64,000 nt of DNA from Streptomyces sp. ASQP_92. Its GTDB lineage: Bacteria > Actinomycetota > Actinomycetes > Streptomycetales > Streptomycetaceae. The number at the start of each line of letters is the position of its first letter. The stretch's first letter is position 1. Below, one piece after another: positions 37,301-47,539 of this stretch. The translations under genes and the position numbers were made by a program. The DNA lies in assembly GCF_025399895.1 (NCBI RefSeq), contig NZ_JAODUA010000001.1, positions 1 to 64,000 of the forward strand, read 5' to 3'. The notes beneath the pieces are model-generated. The model searched no databases. It worked only from the letters and a program-made list of their open reading frames with translations, and was not told the DNA's origin.

Positions 37301-38698
37301 TCAGTTCTTGAACGCCGCGGCCGCGTCGGCCTCCAGCCTGGACTGGGTGCCGGCGATGTCGGAGGGGTTCTTCAGGAAGTCCTGAAGGTCCTTCCACTCG
37401 CCCTTGCCGGGGGTGCCGCCGAAGGACTGCGGGGCCTGGTCCGACATGTCGAAGCGCACGTTGTCCCCGGCCGCGATCAGCGACTTGGCGATGCCACGCT
37501 GGACGTCGTTGGGGTACACGGCGACGTCGAGGGCCTTGTTCGGCGAGATGAACCCGCCCGAACCCGCCGCGATCCTGGCCGCGTCGGTGGAGGCCAGCCA
37601 CGTGAGCAGCGCCTGGGCGCCCTTGGTGTCCTTCAAGGCCACGGCCGCGTCGCCGCCGGTGACGACCGGGGCCTTGTCACCCACGGCCGGGAACGGGAAC
37701 GCCTTCGCGTCGGTGCCGACCTTGGCGGAGGTCTCCGCGATGTTGACCGCCGCGAAGTCGCCCTCGAAGACCATGCCCGCCTTCGGCTGGTCCCCGCCGG
37801 TGAAGGTCTGCGTCACGGACGCCGGGAACTCGGTCTGGAGCGCGCCGTTGGCACCGCCCGCGATGAGGTTCGGCTTGCCGAAGAGCTGGGCCAGGGTGGT
37901 GAGCGCGTCCTTGACCGACGGATCCGTCCACTTGATCGTGTGCTTGGCCAGCTGGTCGTACTTGTCGGGGCCGGCCTGGGACAGATAGACGTTCTCGAAC
38001 CAGTCGGTGAGCGTCCAGCCGTCGGCGCCGCCGACGGACACCGGCGTCACACCCGAGGCGGAGATCGTGTCGGCGGCGGCCAGGAAGTCCTTCCAGGTGG
38101 CCGGCGCGGTGACGCCCGCGTTCTGGAAGACCTTGGTGTTGTACCAGACCAGGGACTTGTTGGCGGCCTTGAAGTAGACCCCGTACTGGGTGCCGTCGAC
38201 CGCGCCCAGGTCCTGCCACACCTTCGAGTAGTTCGCGGCGAGCTGCGCCTTGGCCTCGGGTCCGGCGGGCTTGGCCCACTTCTTCGCCACGGCCTGCTGG
38301 ATCGCGCCGACCTGGGGGAGCAGCGCCACATCGGGCGGGCTGCCACCGGCGATCTTCGTGCCGAGGAAGTTGACGATCGGGTCCTGGGCGGGCACGAAGG
38401 TGACGGTGGCGCCGGTGCGCGACTCGAACTCCTTGAGCACCTTGACGAAGTTGGCCTGCTCGGCCCCCGTCCACACGGCCGCCACCTCGATCTTCTCCCC
38501 GGTGAGCTTGGGGAGTTGGACCCCGCTGCCCGAAGAGGCGGAGGTGGTGGTGCCGGTGGAGGGTGTGCTCTTCGCGTCGTCGCCGCTGCCGCACGCGGCC
38601 GCGCCGAGCGCGAGACCGCCGACGACCGCGGCGGACAGCAGGGTGCGACCTGTCGTGCTGGTGGCCCTGGTGGTGCGACCTGTACGAGTGCTGCGCAT
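37301..38698 (-). CDS. Sugar ABC transporter substrate-binding lipoprotein
   Basis: The 465-aa protein has a lipoprotein signal peptide (LALGAAACGSG, lipidated Cys36) followed by a Ser/Thr-rich linker and a type I extracellular solute-binding domain of the CUT1 class. Recognisable segments are SPPDVALLPQ, KSLVWYNTKVFQNAG and a Trp-rich ligand pocket (WTLTDWFENVYL). It hands an oligosaccharide to the two permeases downstream; its identity cannot be told. The ATG at 38698 is the first of the operon. Seven bases separate it from the MalF-type gene. Confidence 0.92.
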   Translation of the reverse strand: MRSTRTGRTTRATSTTGRTLLSAAVVGGLALGAAACGSGDDAKSTPSTGTTTSASSGSGVQLPKLTGEKIEVAAVWTGAEQANFVKVLKEFESRTGATVTFVPAQDPIVNFLGTKIAGGSPPDVALLPQVGAIQQAVAKKWAKPAGPEAKAQLAANYSKVWQDLGAVDGTQYGVYFKAANKSLVWYNTKVFQNAGVTAPATWKDFLAAADTISASGVTPVSVGGADGWTLTDWFENVYLSQAGPDKYDQLAKHTIKWTDPSVKDALTTLAQLFGKPNLIAGGANGALQTEFPASVTQTFTGGDQPKAGMVFEGDFAAVNIAETSAKVGTDAKAFPFPAVGDKAPVVTGGDAAVALKDTKGAQALLTWLASTDAARIAAGSGGFISPNKALDVAVYPNDVQRGIAKSLIAAGDNVRFDMSDQAPQSFGGTPGKGEWKDLQDFLKNPSDIAGTQSRLEADAAAAFKN

Positions 38699-38951
38699 GC
38701 GTGCCCCGTCTCTCCCGTGCGCGTACGAACCGCCGCGCCCGGTGACGCAGGCGCCGCAGCTCTCGTCCCGTGCGACAGTCCTACGCCGGGTGCGGGAGCG
38801 CCGCAATACCGTCTTCGCCGTCAACCAGTTGATCGTAATGGGCTTGTGACGTTGAGCCGCGCGGGATGTCCCAACTGCCGCCCATTGCGGCCGGGTTGAT
38901 CAAGCGGGCCGAAGGGGGCGGGCCCGTCGCCACGCCCACGGCGACCCGGCG

Positions 38952-41900
38952 TCACGACAGCGGCGGCACCGACGGGGCGTTGACCAAGGACGCCGCGCGG
39001 TCCAGGGCGCTGGCGAGCAGGGCCAGGTCGGTGGGGCCGTTGCCGAGCTCGCGCACCGGCCGGCGGGCCGGCGGGTCGCCCATCCGCTCCCACTCCAGGA
39101 CGACGACCGTGGGCCGCTGGGTCGCGGTACGCGGTATGCGTCCGGTGACCCGGCCGCCCTGGAACGGCACGGACGCCCCGTCCGGCTGGTGCAGCCGGCC
39201 CCGGCCCGGAGACGGTTCCTCCGGGGACGGCGTCGCGGGCGGCGGGTCCAGGACCACGCGGTGCCGGGCGCCGCGGGCCAGTTCGGTGTCGGCCGTACGG
39301 TCCGGCCGCGCCGAGGTCGCCACCAGGTGCACCCCGAGCCGCTCGCCGTCGCGGGCCACCGCCTCCAGAGCCCGTACGACCGAACCCGCGGCGGGACGGC
39401 CCGGACTTCCCAGGGCGGGTGCGACCAGCGCGTCCAGATCGTCGACCAGGACCACCAGGCGGGGCAGCGAGGGCCCCTCCTCGGTGCGGCCGCGCGCGAC
39501 CGGACGCAGCCGCAGCGTGCTGCTGCCCGGCGGGTCCAGATCGCCCCGGCTCTCCGCGGCGGGCGCCTGCCGCTGCCCGACCAGGCGGCCCGCGACCTCC
39601 CGCTGGTTGTGCCACTCCGTGAAGCCGAGCCCGCCCAGGAGCTCGGCCCGGCGCTTGAGCTCGGCTCCCAGCGCCTGCGCGAACTCCCGCATCCGTACCG
39701 GGTCGGAGGCGATCAAGTGGGTGGAGACATGCGGGAGTTCGGTGCAGGGGCGCAGCCCCTCCCCGCGCTCGCCGCCCGCACCGTCCACGAGCACCAGGCC
39801 GAGCCGGTCGGGCCGGGCGCCCGCCGCGAGCGAGGCGGCGACGGCCCGGAGCAGCTCGGTGCGGCCGCTGCCGGGGGGCCCTTCGACGAGGAGGTGGGGG
39901 CCGTCGGAGACGAGGTCCACGCCGACCGGGCCGCGCGGTCCCGTGCCGAGCACCACCGCGCCGTCCGGCGCCGACTCCCAACGGGCCATCAGGGAGGCGG
40001 GGGTGGCCCGCGCGAGGCCCAACTCGTCGAGCAGACGGGAGGATCGGGGGAGCGAGGAGGCCAGCCGGCCGGCCGTGGACGCGGTGCCGTCACCGGTGCG
40101 CAGGGGAGCCAGGGCGCGCGCGAACCGTTCGGCCCAGGGCCGGGACACCGCGTCCACCGTCGCCACCGTGCCGTGGCCCGCGGGGTGCCCCCCGGCGATG
40201 CGCAACAACCGCAGAGCGGTGGCCACATCGCCGCTGAGCAGGGCGGCCGCCCCGCACTCGCGGAAGGCGAGCGAGGCCGCGCAGGCCGTCTCATACGTGT
40301 CCGTGACGGGGGAGGCGGCCGAGGCGGCCGGGGTCTCGGCGAGGCAGAGCAGATGGATGCCGGCCGCCGCGCCCGCCGAGGCCAGGCGCGCGGTGGTCTC
40401 GCGCAGGGGCGCCGAGCCGGGGTCGCCGTCCAGGACGACCACCGTGAACGGACCCTCGTAGCGGGCGGCGGCCTCGGAGACGGCGGCCCGGTCCGCGGAG
40501 GCCCAGCCCGGGCCGAGCGGGCCCGCGTCGAGCCGTCTGACCAGCTCCGCGGTGCGTGCCGTCGCCTGGTCCCGGTCGTAGGCGAGGAGCAGCCGGCAGT
40601 CCTGGCCGTGGGCGGGGCGGACCTGGGGGAGCCAGCCGAGCCAGTCCCACTCGGCGGTGCGCGTCTGGAGGCCGCGCGCCCGGTCCGTACTGATGAGGAC
40701 GATCTCCAGGGTGGTCGGCGCGTGCAGGGCGGCCAGCTGGGCGATGGCCGAGCGGGCGAGCCCGGCGAGGCGGTCGCGGGGCCCCGCGAGGCCGAGCGAG
40801 CCCACCTCGCGCAGGCCCACCGTGACGGGCACGGCCGACAGCTCGCCGCGGTCCGTGGTGCCGACCCGCACGGCGAGTGCCTCGGGGTGGCCCGGCTCCC
40901 GCTCCCACAGCCGGGGCCCGGGGCCGAGCGCGGTGAGCAGCAGGGCGGCCGGATCGGGCCAGCTCTCGGGCGTGGGCTCGGCCGGCGGGTGCGGTGGCTC
41001 GGCGGCCGTCTGCTCGGGGGCCGCTTCGCCGCGCCCCCCGGTGAGCCGCCTCGCCCATGCGCCTATCCCGCCGCGACGGCGGCCGCCGTCCGGCTGCTCG
41101 GCGCGGGCGTGCTGGTCGGCGCGGGCGGGCTCGACGTCCTCGCGGCGGTCCAGCCCGCCTTCGGGCAGGCGGGTGCCACGCGTCGGAGTGCCCTGTCGCC
41201 TGCTCGGCGCGGACGGCTCGCGATGATCGTCCCGCCCGTCGTGCCCGTAGCCGGAGGGCGCCCCGAGCGCGTCGAAACCGCCCACGGACGACTCCTCGTG
41301 AGCACCCGGCGCGGACGTACCGAAGGACGGGGCGGACGGGGCGGACGCGGCGGGCGGGGGCGGCGTCGTGCCGAAGGCGTGGGGCGTCCCCTGGGGCGGG
41401 GGCCCCAACTGCGGTGCAAGGGACGGGTGTTGGGGTTCGAAGGGGCAGCCCGGCGCCGTGTTGGGGGTCACCCGGAGATGGCCCTCGCCGTCCGGCGCGG
41501 CGGCCAGGGAGGGCTCCGCCTCGGTGCCGCCGGGGGCCAGGCGCAGCGTGGACTCGCCGATCCGCAGCAGCGCGCCGGGCGCGAACCGGACCGGCTGCGC
41601 GCCGATCTCCCGGCCGTCCAGCCGGGTGCCGTTCGTCGAGTTCAGATCCGCGACGCTCACCCGGCCGTCCTCGCCGACCGTCACCTCGCAGTGCTGGCGG
41701 GAGACGTCCGGATCGTCCAGCGGGACATCGGACTCGGCGGCGCGGCCGACCCCGATGCGGCCGCCGTGCAGCAGGTGGACCCCGCCCGCGTCCGGCCCCG
41801 CCACCACGTGCAGGCGGGCCGGGGCCGGGCCGTCGTGGGCCGGCTCGTCCTCGGCCGGGGTGGCGAGGGAGAGCACCGTGCCGTCCACCAGAGGGGGCTC

Positions 41901-42110
41901 GCCGAGGATGCGGCGCTGGGCGTCGAGGCGCTCGCGGCCCGCGTAGAGCACCACGGAGGCGCCCGAGACCTCCGCGCCGGAGGCGGCCGAGGCCAGGCCG
42001 GACGCGACGGCCGCGAGTGCCGTTCCCGCCGGGGCGGTGACGAGCACGTCGCAGGCGCGCGCCGCAGCGTGGCCGCTGCGTGGCGCGAGGACGGTCAGCC
42101 GGATCTGCAT
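38952..42110 (-). CDS. FHA domain protein with FtsK/SpoIIIE-like ATPase modules
   Basis: A 1052-aa protein. Residues about 1-95 form a ubiquitin-like EccC/EsaB-type start (MQIRLTVLAPRSG). An FHA domain follows at about 100-195 (IGVGRAAESDVPLDDPDVSR, NSTNGTRLDG), then a disordered Pro/Gly linker to about 370, then two FtsK/SpoIIIE-like modules. The main P-loop reads GPPGSGRT, with arginine where lysine is expected; Walker B is VVLVDDLDAL. The FHA domain should bind phosphothreonine, and the kinase genes pkaA and pkaB lie divergent. A role as scaffold or degenerate motor in a secretion-like complex is inference. Confidence 0.87.
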   Translation of the reverse strand: MQIRLTVLAPRSGHAAARACDVLVTAPAGTALAAVASGLASAASGAEVSGASVVLYAGRERLDAQRRILGEPPLVDGTVLSLATPAEDEPAHDGPAPARLHVVAGPDAGGVHLLHGGRIGVGRAAESDVPLDDPDVSRQHCEVTVGEDGRVSVADLNSTNGTRLDGREIGAQPVRFAPGALLRIGESTLRLAPGGTEAEPSLAAAPDGEGHLRVTPNTAPGCPFEPQHPSLAPQLGPPPQGTPHAFGTTPPPPAASAPSAPSFGTSAPGAHEESSVGGFDALGAPSGYGHDGRDDHREPSAPSRRQGTPTRGTRLPEGGLDRREDVEPARADQHARAEQPDGGRRRGGIGAWARRLTGGRGEAAPEQTAAEPPHPPAEPTPESWPDPAALLLTALGPGPRLWEREPGHPEALAVRVGTTDRGELSAVPVTVGLREVGSLGLAGPRDRLAGLARSAIAQLAALHAPTTLEIVLISTDRARGLQTRTAEWDWLGWLPQVRPAHGQDCRLLLAYDRDQATARTAELVRRLDAGPLGPGWASADRAAVSEAAARYEGPFTVVVLDGDPGSAPLRETTARLASAGAAAGIHLLCLAETPAASAASPVTDTYETACAASLAFRECGAAALLSGDVATALRLLRIAGGHPAGHGTVATVDAVSRPWAERFARALAPLRTGDGTASTAGRLASSLPRSSRLLDELGLARATPASLMARWESAPDGAVVLGTGPRGPVGVDLVSDGPHLLVEGPPGSGRTELLRAVAASLAAGARPDRLGLVLVDGAGGERGEGLRPCTELPHVSTHLIASDPVRMREFAQALGAELKRRAELLGGLGFTEWHNQREVAGRLVGQRQAPAAESRGDLDPPGSSTLRLRPVARGRTEEGPSLPRLVVLVDDLDALVAPALGSPGRPAAGSVVRALEAVARDGERLGVHLVATSARPDRTADTELARGARHRVVLDPPPATPSPEEPSPGRGRLHQPDGASVPFQGGRVTGRIPRTATQRPTVVVLEWERMGDPPARRPVRELGNGPTDLALLASALDRAASLVNAPSVPPLS

Positions 42111-42507
42111 CGCCTCGGCGGTCCCTTCTGCGCGGGGGTGCCAAGAAAGGGGACCAGCCCTGTGATTCCCCCCACCCGGCACACAATTCGTGCTGAGGGC
42201 ATCCTCGCACCTGCCACTGACAACACGCCCGTCGCCCACCTCGAATTGATCTTGATTGGTCGGCCGACGACGCAAAAGTGGACGGAAAAGTGGCTGGTTG
42301 CGACCGAGTGGGGCATTCCGACGGGACGCCGGGCACGGGTGTTCGGCAACCTTTGGCGCGCGGACCGCGTCTTTCCGGAGAACCATGAGACGACGGTGAA
42401 CAACCTGGTGGCGCCGAACCCGCGACCCGTCGGGGCGCGCGGGGGCGGCACTAGAGTGGGCCGGAAACCCACACAGCAACTGACGCGAGCAGCAGGGAGC
42501 GCATGAC
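42111..42507. promoter_or_regulatory. Divergent region between the FHA gene and pkaA
   Basis: This 397-bp gap is AT-richer than its surroundings and holds no supported gene. It must carry the promoters of both genes. A 12-bp period direct repeat, AAAAGTGG at 42274-42281 and 42286-42293, lies near its centre. A TAGAGT sequence near 42452 could be a -10 box for pkaA, but no matching -35 box is clear. Confidence 0.35.
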
Positions 42508-44175
42508 GTGCGGCCGGTAGGCAGCAAGTACCTGCTCGAGGAGCCGCTCGGACGCGGCGCCACGGGCACCGTCTGGCGAGCCCGCCAGAGAGAGACCGCC
42601 GGGTCCGAGGCGTCCGTGGCGGGCCAGCCGGGCGAAACCGTGGCGATCAAGGTCCTCAAGGAGGAGCTCGCCGGCGACGCGGACGTGGTGATGCGCTTCC
42701 TGCGCGAACGCTCCGTACTGCTGAGGCTGCGCCACGCCAACATCGTGCGCACCCGCGACCTGGTCGTCGAGGGCGACCTCCTCGCTCTGGTCATGGACCT
42801 GATCGACGGTCCCGACCTGCACCGCTACCTCCGCGAGAACGGCCCGCTCACCCCGGTCGCCGCCGCCCTGCTCACCGCGCAGATCGCCGACGCGCTGGCC
42901 GCCAGCCACGCCGACGGCGTCGTCCACCGCGACCTGAAGCCCGCCAACGTCCTCCTGGACGAGCGCGACGGCGCGATGCACCCGATGCTCACCGACTTCG
43001 GCATCGCCCGCCTCGCCGACTCCCCGGGCCTGACCCGTACCCACGAGTTCGTGGGCACGCCCGCCTATGTCGCGCCGGAGTCCGCCGAGGGCCGGCCGCA
43101 GACCTCCGCCGTGGACATCTACGGCGCCGGAATCCTGCTGTACGAGCTGGTCACCGGGCGCCCGCCGTTCGCCGGGGGCACCGCCCTTGAGGTGCTGCAC
43201 CGCCACCTCAGCGAGGAACCGCGCCGGCCCACCACCGTCCCGGCCCCGCTGTGGACGGTCATCGAGCGCTGCCTCAGCAAGGACCCCGACCGCCGCCCCA
43301 GCGCCGTGAACCTGGCGCGCGGGCTGCGGGTCGTCGCCTCCGGCATCGGTGTGCACTCCACCCCCGCCCAGGTCGAGGCGGCCGACGGCGTGGGGGCGCT
43401 GCTCGCCCCCGATCCCGCGCCGGCCCCGGTGCCGGACGCGCCGGGCGCCGCCGACCCGACGCAGGTCCTGCCGACCAGCGCGGCCTCGTACGACCCGTCG
43501 GCGCGGACCTCGGTCCTGCCGCAGACGGGAGGCGCCCCCAACGCCGACCCGACGGCCGTCCTGCCGCCGGTCCCGCCGACCGGACCGCAGGAGCCGCACC
43601 CCTGGCAGTCCCAGCTCCAGGCCGCGCGCGACCGCAACGAGCAGACCCAGGTCGGATATCTCTCCCCCGACCAGGACCCGCTGCGCCGCCGCCCGCACCG
43701 CCAGCAGCAGCCACCGCAGGGTTACGGGCAGCAGGGCCAGCAGCCTCCGCAGGGGTACGGCGGGCAGGGCCATCCCCCGCAGGCGTACGACGGCCGGCGC
43801 CCCCCGCAGGGGCAGCCGCCGCAGCACCAGCGGTACGCCCCGCCGCCGCAGCCCTACCAGCAGCAGCGGCAACAGCAGCAGTACGCGCCGCCGCAGCCCC
43901 CGCCGCAGCAGCCGCAGGCGCCGGCGCGCGAGCCGAGGGAGCCCCGCGAGCCGCGCAGGCGCAGCCCGAACCGGATGCGGATTCCGGGTCTGGGCTGTCT
44001 CAAGGGGTGCCTGTTCACGATCGTGCTGCTCATCGTCGCGGGCTGGCTGATCTGGGAGCTCACCCCGCTCCAGGACTGGGTCGCCCAGGGCAAGGGCTAC
44101 TGGCAGGCCATCGGTGACGGGATTTCGACGGTATCCGGCTGGATAAAGAGCATCGGCGATTCCGGGAACCCGTAA
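42508..44175 (+). CDS. pkaA: Eukaryotic-type Ser/Thr protein kinase PkaA-like
   Basis: The 555-aa kinase has a catalytic domain at about 1-275: glycine loop GRGATGTVW, catalytic lysine in VAIKVLKEE, HRDLKPANVLLD loop and TDFGIARL. A long Pro/Gln/Tyr-rich cytosolic linker (about 380-480) follows, then a single membrane helix near residue 500-520 (GCLFTIVLLIVAGWLIW) and a short extracellular tail. Length and order match the pkaA-pkaB pair that I recall from S. coelicolor. GTG start. The FHA protein divergent from it is a candidate phospho-binding partner. Confidence 0.92.
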   Translation: MRPVGSKYLLEEPLGRGATGTVWRARQRETAGSEASVAGQPGETVAIKVLKEELAGDADVVMRFLRERSVLLRLRHANIVRTRDLVVEGDLLALVMDLIDGPDLHRYLRENGPLTPVAAALLTAQIADALAASHADGVVHRDLKPANVLLDERDGAMHPMLTDFGIARLADSPGLTRTHEFVGTPAYVAPESAEGRPQTSAVDIYGAGILLYELVTGRPPFAGGTALEVLHRHLSEEPRRPTTVPAPLWTVIERCLSKDPDRRPSAVNLARGLRVVASGIGVHSTPAQVEAADGVGALLAPDPAPAPVPDAPGAADPTQVLPTSAASYDPSARTSVLPQTGGAPNADPTAVLPPVPPTGPQEPHPWQSQLQAARDRNEQTQVGYLSPDQDPLRRRPHRQQQPPQGYGQQGQQPPQGYGGQGHPPQAYDGRRPPQGQPPQHQRYAPPPQPYQQQRQQQQYAPPQPPPQQPQAPAREPREPREPRRRSPNRMRIPGLGCLKGCLFTIVLLIVAGWLIWELTPLQDWVAQGKGYWQAIGDGISTVSGWIKSIGDSGNP

Positions 44176-44302
44176 AGACCCGTAAAAGCCAGCGGACGAA
44201 GGGGCTCCGGCCCGCCGGTCCGGGACGCGACTTCATGGATTTGTCGACTTCCAGAGGGTGATTTCGGCGCCAGAAGTGAAGGTTGGCGTCCCGGCCGCGT
44301 AG

Positions 44303-44330
44303 CCTCAGCGTGCACAGCCAGCCGCTGAGG
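44303..44330 (+). promoter_or_regulatory. Inverted repeat overlapping the pkaB ribosome binding site
   Basis: CCTCAGCG (44303-44310) and CGCTGAGG (44323-44330) form an 8-bp stem with a 12-nt loop. The 3' arm ends inside the GAGGGAG ribosome binding site, 8 nt before the TTG start of pkaB. If the transcript starts upstream, folding could mask that site. Confidence 0.4.
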
Positions 44331-44338
44331 GAGCAGTC

Positions 44339-45583
44339 TTGGCACGGAATATCGGCAGCCGGTACACCGCCCACCAGATCCTGGGCCGCGGCAGCGCCGG
44401 CACGGTGTGGCTCGGCGAAGGGCCCGAGGGCCCCGTCGCCATCAAGCTGCTGCGCGAAGACCTCGCGGCCGATCAGGAGCTGGTCGGACGCTTCGTGCAG
44501 GAGCGCACCGCCCTGCTCGGCCTCGACCACCCCCATGTCGTGGGCGTGCGCGACCTGGTGGTCGACGGCAACGACCTCGCCCTCGTCATGGACCTCATCA
44601 GAGGCACCGACGCCCGCACCCGCCTCGACCGCGAGCGCCGCCTCGCGCCCGAGGCGGCCGTGGCCATCGTGGCCGACGTCGCCGACGGGCTCGCCGCGGC
44701 CCACGCGGCCGGCGTGGTCCACCGTGACGTCAAGCCCGAGAACATCCTGCTCGACATGCAGGGCCCGCTCGGCCCCGGCGGCGCCCACCCCGCCCTGCTC
44801 ACCGACTTCGGCGTGGCCAAGCTCATCGACACCCCGCGCCGCACCAAGGCGACCCGGATCATCGGCACCCCGGACTATCTGGCGCCCGAGATCGTCGAGG
44901 GCCTCCCGCCGCGCGCCGCCGTCGACATCTACGCGCTCGCGACCGTGCTCTACGAGCTGCTCGCCGGCTTCACCCCCTTCGGCGGCGGCCACCCCGGCGC
45001 CGTGCTGCGCCGCCATGTGACCGAGACCGTCGTCCCGCTGCCCGGCATCCCCGACGAGCTGTGGCAGCTCATCGTCCAGTGCCTGGCCAAGGCCCCGGCC
45101 TCGCGGCTGCGCGCCTCGGAACTCTCGGCCCGGCTGCGCGAACTGCTCCCGCTGATCGCGGGGATGCCTCCGCTGGACGTCGACGAGCCGGACGCCGAGG
45201 GGGCCGAGGACGAGGAGGCGTACGAGGATCCGTACCCGACCGTCCCCACCACCCCGCGCCGCGGAGCGGTCCCGCTGGTGCCCGGGGCGCCGCACGACTC
45301 CGCCAACCGCGACACCCACACCAGCATGCGCGTCCCCGGCCCGGACGAGCTGGCCGGCGGACCGCTCGGCACCGCCCGCGCCCCCCGCCCGGCCGGGGCC
45401 CCGCGGCCCGGCTCGGCCCGCCACCGGGCCGACCAGGTCCGCAGGCGCCGCCTGATCCTGACGACGGCCGCGGTCGCGCTGGCCGCGGCGGTCGGCGTCG
45501 GCGGATGGCTGGCCCTGGACTCCGACTCCGGGAAGCAGTCGCCGCCGCAGGACACCAAGAACTCGGCGCCCGTCGTCCCCTAG
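44339..45583 (+). CDS. pkaB: Eukaryotic-type Ser/Thr protein kinase PkaB-like
   Basis: The 414-aa kinase has a complete catalytic domain ([47 protein letters not shown]). An acidic, Pro-rich linker follows, then one membrane helix near the C-terminus ([22 protein letters not shown]) and a short extracellular tail. It differs from PkaA in lacking the Gln-rich linker. The start is TTG, supported by GGGAG 6 nt upstream. Gene order FHA protein, PkaA, PkaB, prfB is the conserved streptomycete arrangement as I recall it. Confidence 0.91.
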   Translation: MARNIGSRYTAHQILGRGSAGTVWLGEGPEGPVAIKLLREDLAADQELVGRFVQERTALLGLDHPHVVGVRDLVVDGNDLALVMDLIRGTDARTRLDRERRLAPEAAVAIVADVADGLAAAHAAGVVHRDVKPENILLDMQGPLGPGGAHPALLTDFGVAKLIDTPRRTKATRIIGTPDYLAPEIVEGLPPRAAVDIYALATVLYELLAGFTPFGGGHPGAVLRRHVTETVVPLPGIPDELWQLIVQCLAKAPASRLRASELSARLRELLPLIAGMPPLDVDEPDAEGAEDEEAYEDPYPTVPTTPRRGAVPLVPGAPHDSANRDTHTSMRVPGPDELAGGPLGTARAPRPAGAPRPGSARHRADQVRRRRLILTTAAVALAAAVGVGGWLALDSDSGKQSPPQDTKNSAPVVP

Positions 45584-45644
45584 GGTCGCCCAGGATCCGA
45601 TGGGCCCGGGGAACGCCGGAGCGCGGAGCCGTTACGCTGGACCC

Positions 45645-46751
45645 GTGGCAGTCGTCGATGTATCCGAAGAGCTGAAGTCCCTTTCCTCGACCATGGGGTC
45701 GATCGAGGCCGTCCTTGACCTCGACACGATGCGGGCGGACATCGCCGTGCTCGAGGAGCAGGCGGCCGCCCCGTCCCTGTGGGACGACCCGGAGGCGGCG
45801 CAGAAGATCACCAGCAAGCTTTCGCACCTCCAGGCCGAGCTGCGCAAGACCGAGGCCCTGCGCGCCCGCATCGACGACGTCGCGGTGCTCTTCGAGCTCG
45901 CCGAGGAGATGGACGACTCGGACACCCGTGCCGAGGCGGAGATCGAGCTGGAGTCCGTGCGCAAGGCGCTGGACGAGATGGAGGTCCGTACCCTCCTGTC
46001 CGGCGAGTACGACTCGCGTGAGGCGCTGGTCAACATCCGCGCCGAGGCGGGCGGCGTCGACGCCTCCGACTTCGCCGAGCGCCTCCAGCGCATGTACCTG
46101 CGCTGGGCCGAGCGGCACGGCTACAAGACCGAGGTGTACGAGACCTCGTACGCGGAAGAGGCCGGCATCAAGTCGACCACCTTCGTGGTCAACGCCCCCT
46201 ACGCCTACGGCACGCTCTCCGTGGAGCAGGGCACGCACCGCCTGGTCCGCATCTCCCCCTTCGACAACCAGGGCCGCCGCCAGACGTCCTTCGCGGGTGT
46301 CGAGGTGCTGCCGGTCGTCGAGCAGTCCGACCACGTCGACATCGACGAGACCGAGCTGCGCATCGACGTGTACCGCGCGTCGGGCCCCGGCGGCCAGGGC
46401 GTCAACACCACGGACTCCGCGGTCCGCATCACGCACATCCCGACCAACATCGTGGTGTCCTGCCAGAACGAGCGCTCCCAGATCCAGAACAAGGCGAGCG
46501 CCATGAACGTCCTCCAGGCCAAGCTCCTCGAGCGCCGCCGCCAGGAGGAGCAGGCGCTGATGGACTCCCTCAAGGGCGACGGCGGCAACTCCTGGGGCAA
46601 CCAGATGCGTTCGTACGTCCTGCACCCGTACCAGATGGTCAAGGACCTCCGGACGGAGTTCGAGGTGGGCAACCCGCAGGCGGTCCTCGACGGCGAGATC
46701 GACGGCTTCCTGGAGGCCGGCATCCGCTGGCGCAAGCAGCAGGAAAAGTAA
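45645..46751 (+). CDS. prfB: Peptide chain release factor 2
   Basis: A 368-aa RF2 that reads UGA and UAA. The stop-recognition tripeptide SPF is present (RISPFDNQ) and the peptidyl-hydrolysis motif GGQ lies in SGPGGQGVN. The reading frame is continuous from the GTG at 45645. There is no in-frame UGA near codon 26, so the autoregulatory +1 frameshift of E. coli RF2 is absent. Downstream lies a repeat-filled gap. Confidence 0.96.
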   Translation: MAVVDVSEELKSLSSTMGSIEAVLDLDTMRADIAVLEEQAAAPSLWDDPEAAQKITSKLSHLQAELRKTEALRARIDDVAVLFELAEEMDDSDTRAEAEIELESVRKALDEMEVRTLLSGEYDSREALVNIRAEAGGVDASDFAERLQRMYLRWAERHGYKTEVYETSYAEEAGIKSTTFVVNAPYAYGTLSVEQGTHRLVRISPFDNQGRRQTSFAGVEVLPVVEQSDHVDIDETELRIDVYRASGPGGQGVNTTDSAVRITHIPTNIVVSCQNERSQIQNKASAMNVLQAKLLERRRQEEQALMDSLKGDGGNSWGNQMRSYVLHPYQMVKDLRTEFEVGNPQAVLDGEIDGFLEAGIRWRKQQEK

Positions 46752-46770
46752 CCTCACCACCAACCCTGCC

Positions 46771-47199
46771 GGGGGCGCGGGGAACTGCGCGAGCACCCCG
46801 CACGGCCCGCAGCCGAACCCGCACCTGGGGCTCCGCCCCAGACCCCGTATTGCGCCTTAAGGGCGCTCGTCCTCAAACGCCGGACGGGCTGAGGTTGCCC
46901 GGTGTGGGCCCGCACCGGTCCTGCTAGGGGCGCGGGGAACTGCGCGAGCACCCCGCACGGCCCGCAGCCGAACAAGCACCTGGGGCTCCGCCCCAGACCC
47001 CGCATCGCGCCTTAAGGGCGCTCGTCCTCAAACGCCGGACGGGCTGAGGTGGCCTGCACTGGCCCGCACCGAGTAGTTAGGGGCGCGGGGAACTGCGCGA
47101 GAAGCGACCGCGGTCCGCGGAAAAAAGCGGGTTGGGGGCGCGAGGAGCGGCCGCGGTCCGCGGAAGAAGGCGGGTTGAGGGGCGCGGGGAACTGCGCGA
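46771..47199. repeat. Second intergenic repeat array with a 155-bp compound unit
   Basis: The 788-bp gap between prfB and the wall-protein gene holds four forward copies of the same 22-bp core as at 31.5 kb (46771-46792, 46926-46947, 47079-47100, 47178-47199). The first two begin a longer unit of about 154 bp that is repeated nearly exactly. Each unit contains a CTGGGGC-TCC-GCCCCAG hairpin and a second element (CTCAAACGCCGGACGGGCTG). No gene is supported in 46752-47300; the rest (47300-47539) is the promoter region of the wall-protein gene. Confidence 0.85.
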
Positions 47200-47539
47200 A
47201 CCGCCCCGCACGGTCCGCGGCAGAACCGAGCCCCCCCAATTCGCTCGCGCAAGCGCTCGCTTGGGCGACTCGGCGCTTTGTCGACATCCGAACTCCCCTC
47301 AGGCGCGCGCCAGTTCGGCTCTTCTGTCACAGTCGTATTCCCGTACGCCCGGCAAGTACCCCCATACCGGACATTGCGTACGCAACGACCTTGACGCCGT
47401 CTTTGAAACTGGCAAAGCTAACGCGCGGCATGCGTATGTACGGGGCGCGTGTGACAGGGGAGGGGTTCCATACGTCTCCCCGTGTTGCCGCCCCGGGCGC
47501 TGCTCCATGACGAGATCAGCTACTGGGGGTAGCAGGCTA

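Noticed and set aside
39189..42506. An 1105-codon plus-strand open frame opposite the FHA/FtsK-like gene
   Set aside because: Gly/Arg/Ala-rich shadow; the opposite strand carries clear FHA and ATPase motifs.
45645..45740. Programmed frameshift in prfB
   Set aside because: The RF2 frame is continuous from the GTG and no in-frame UGA is present near the start.
46754..47330. Small minus-strand open frames with repeated Arg/Pro/Phe-rich segments
   Set aside because: They are translations of the intergenic repeat core; the same peptide appears in different frames in both arrays and has no ribosome binding site.
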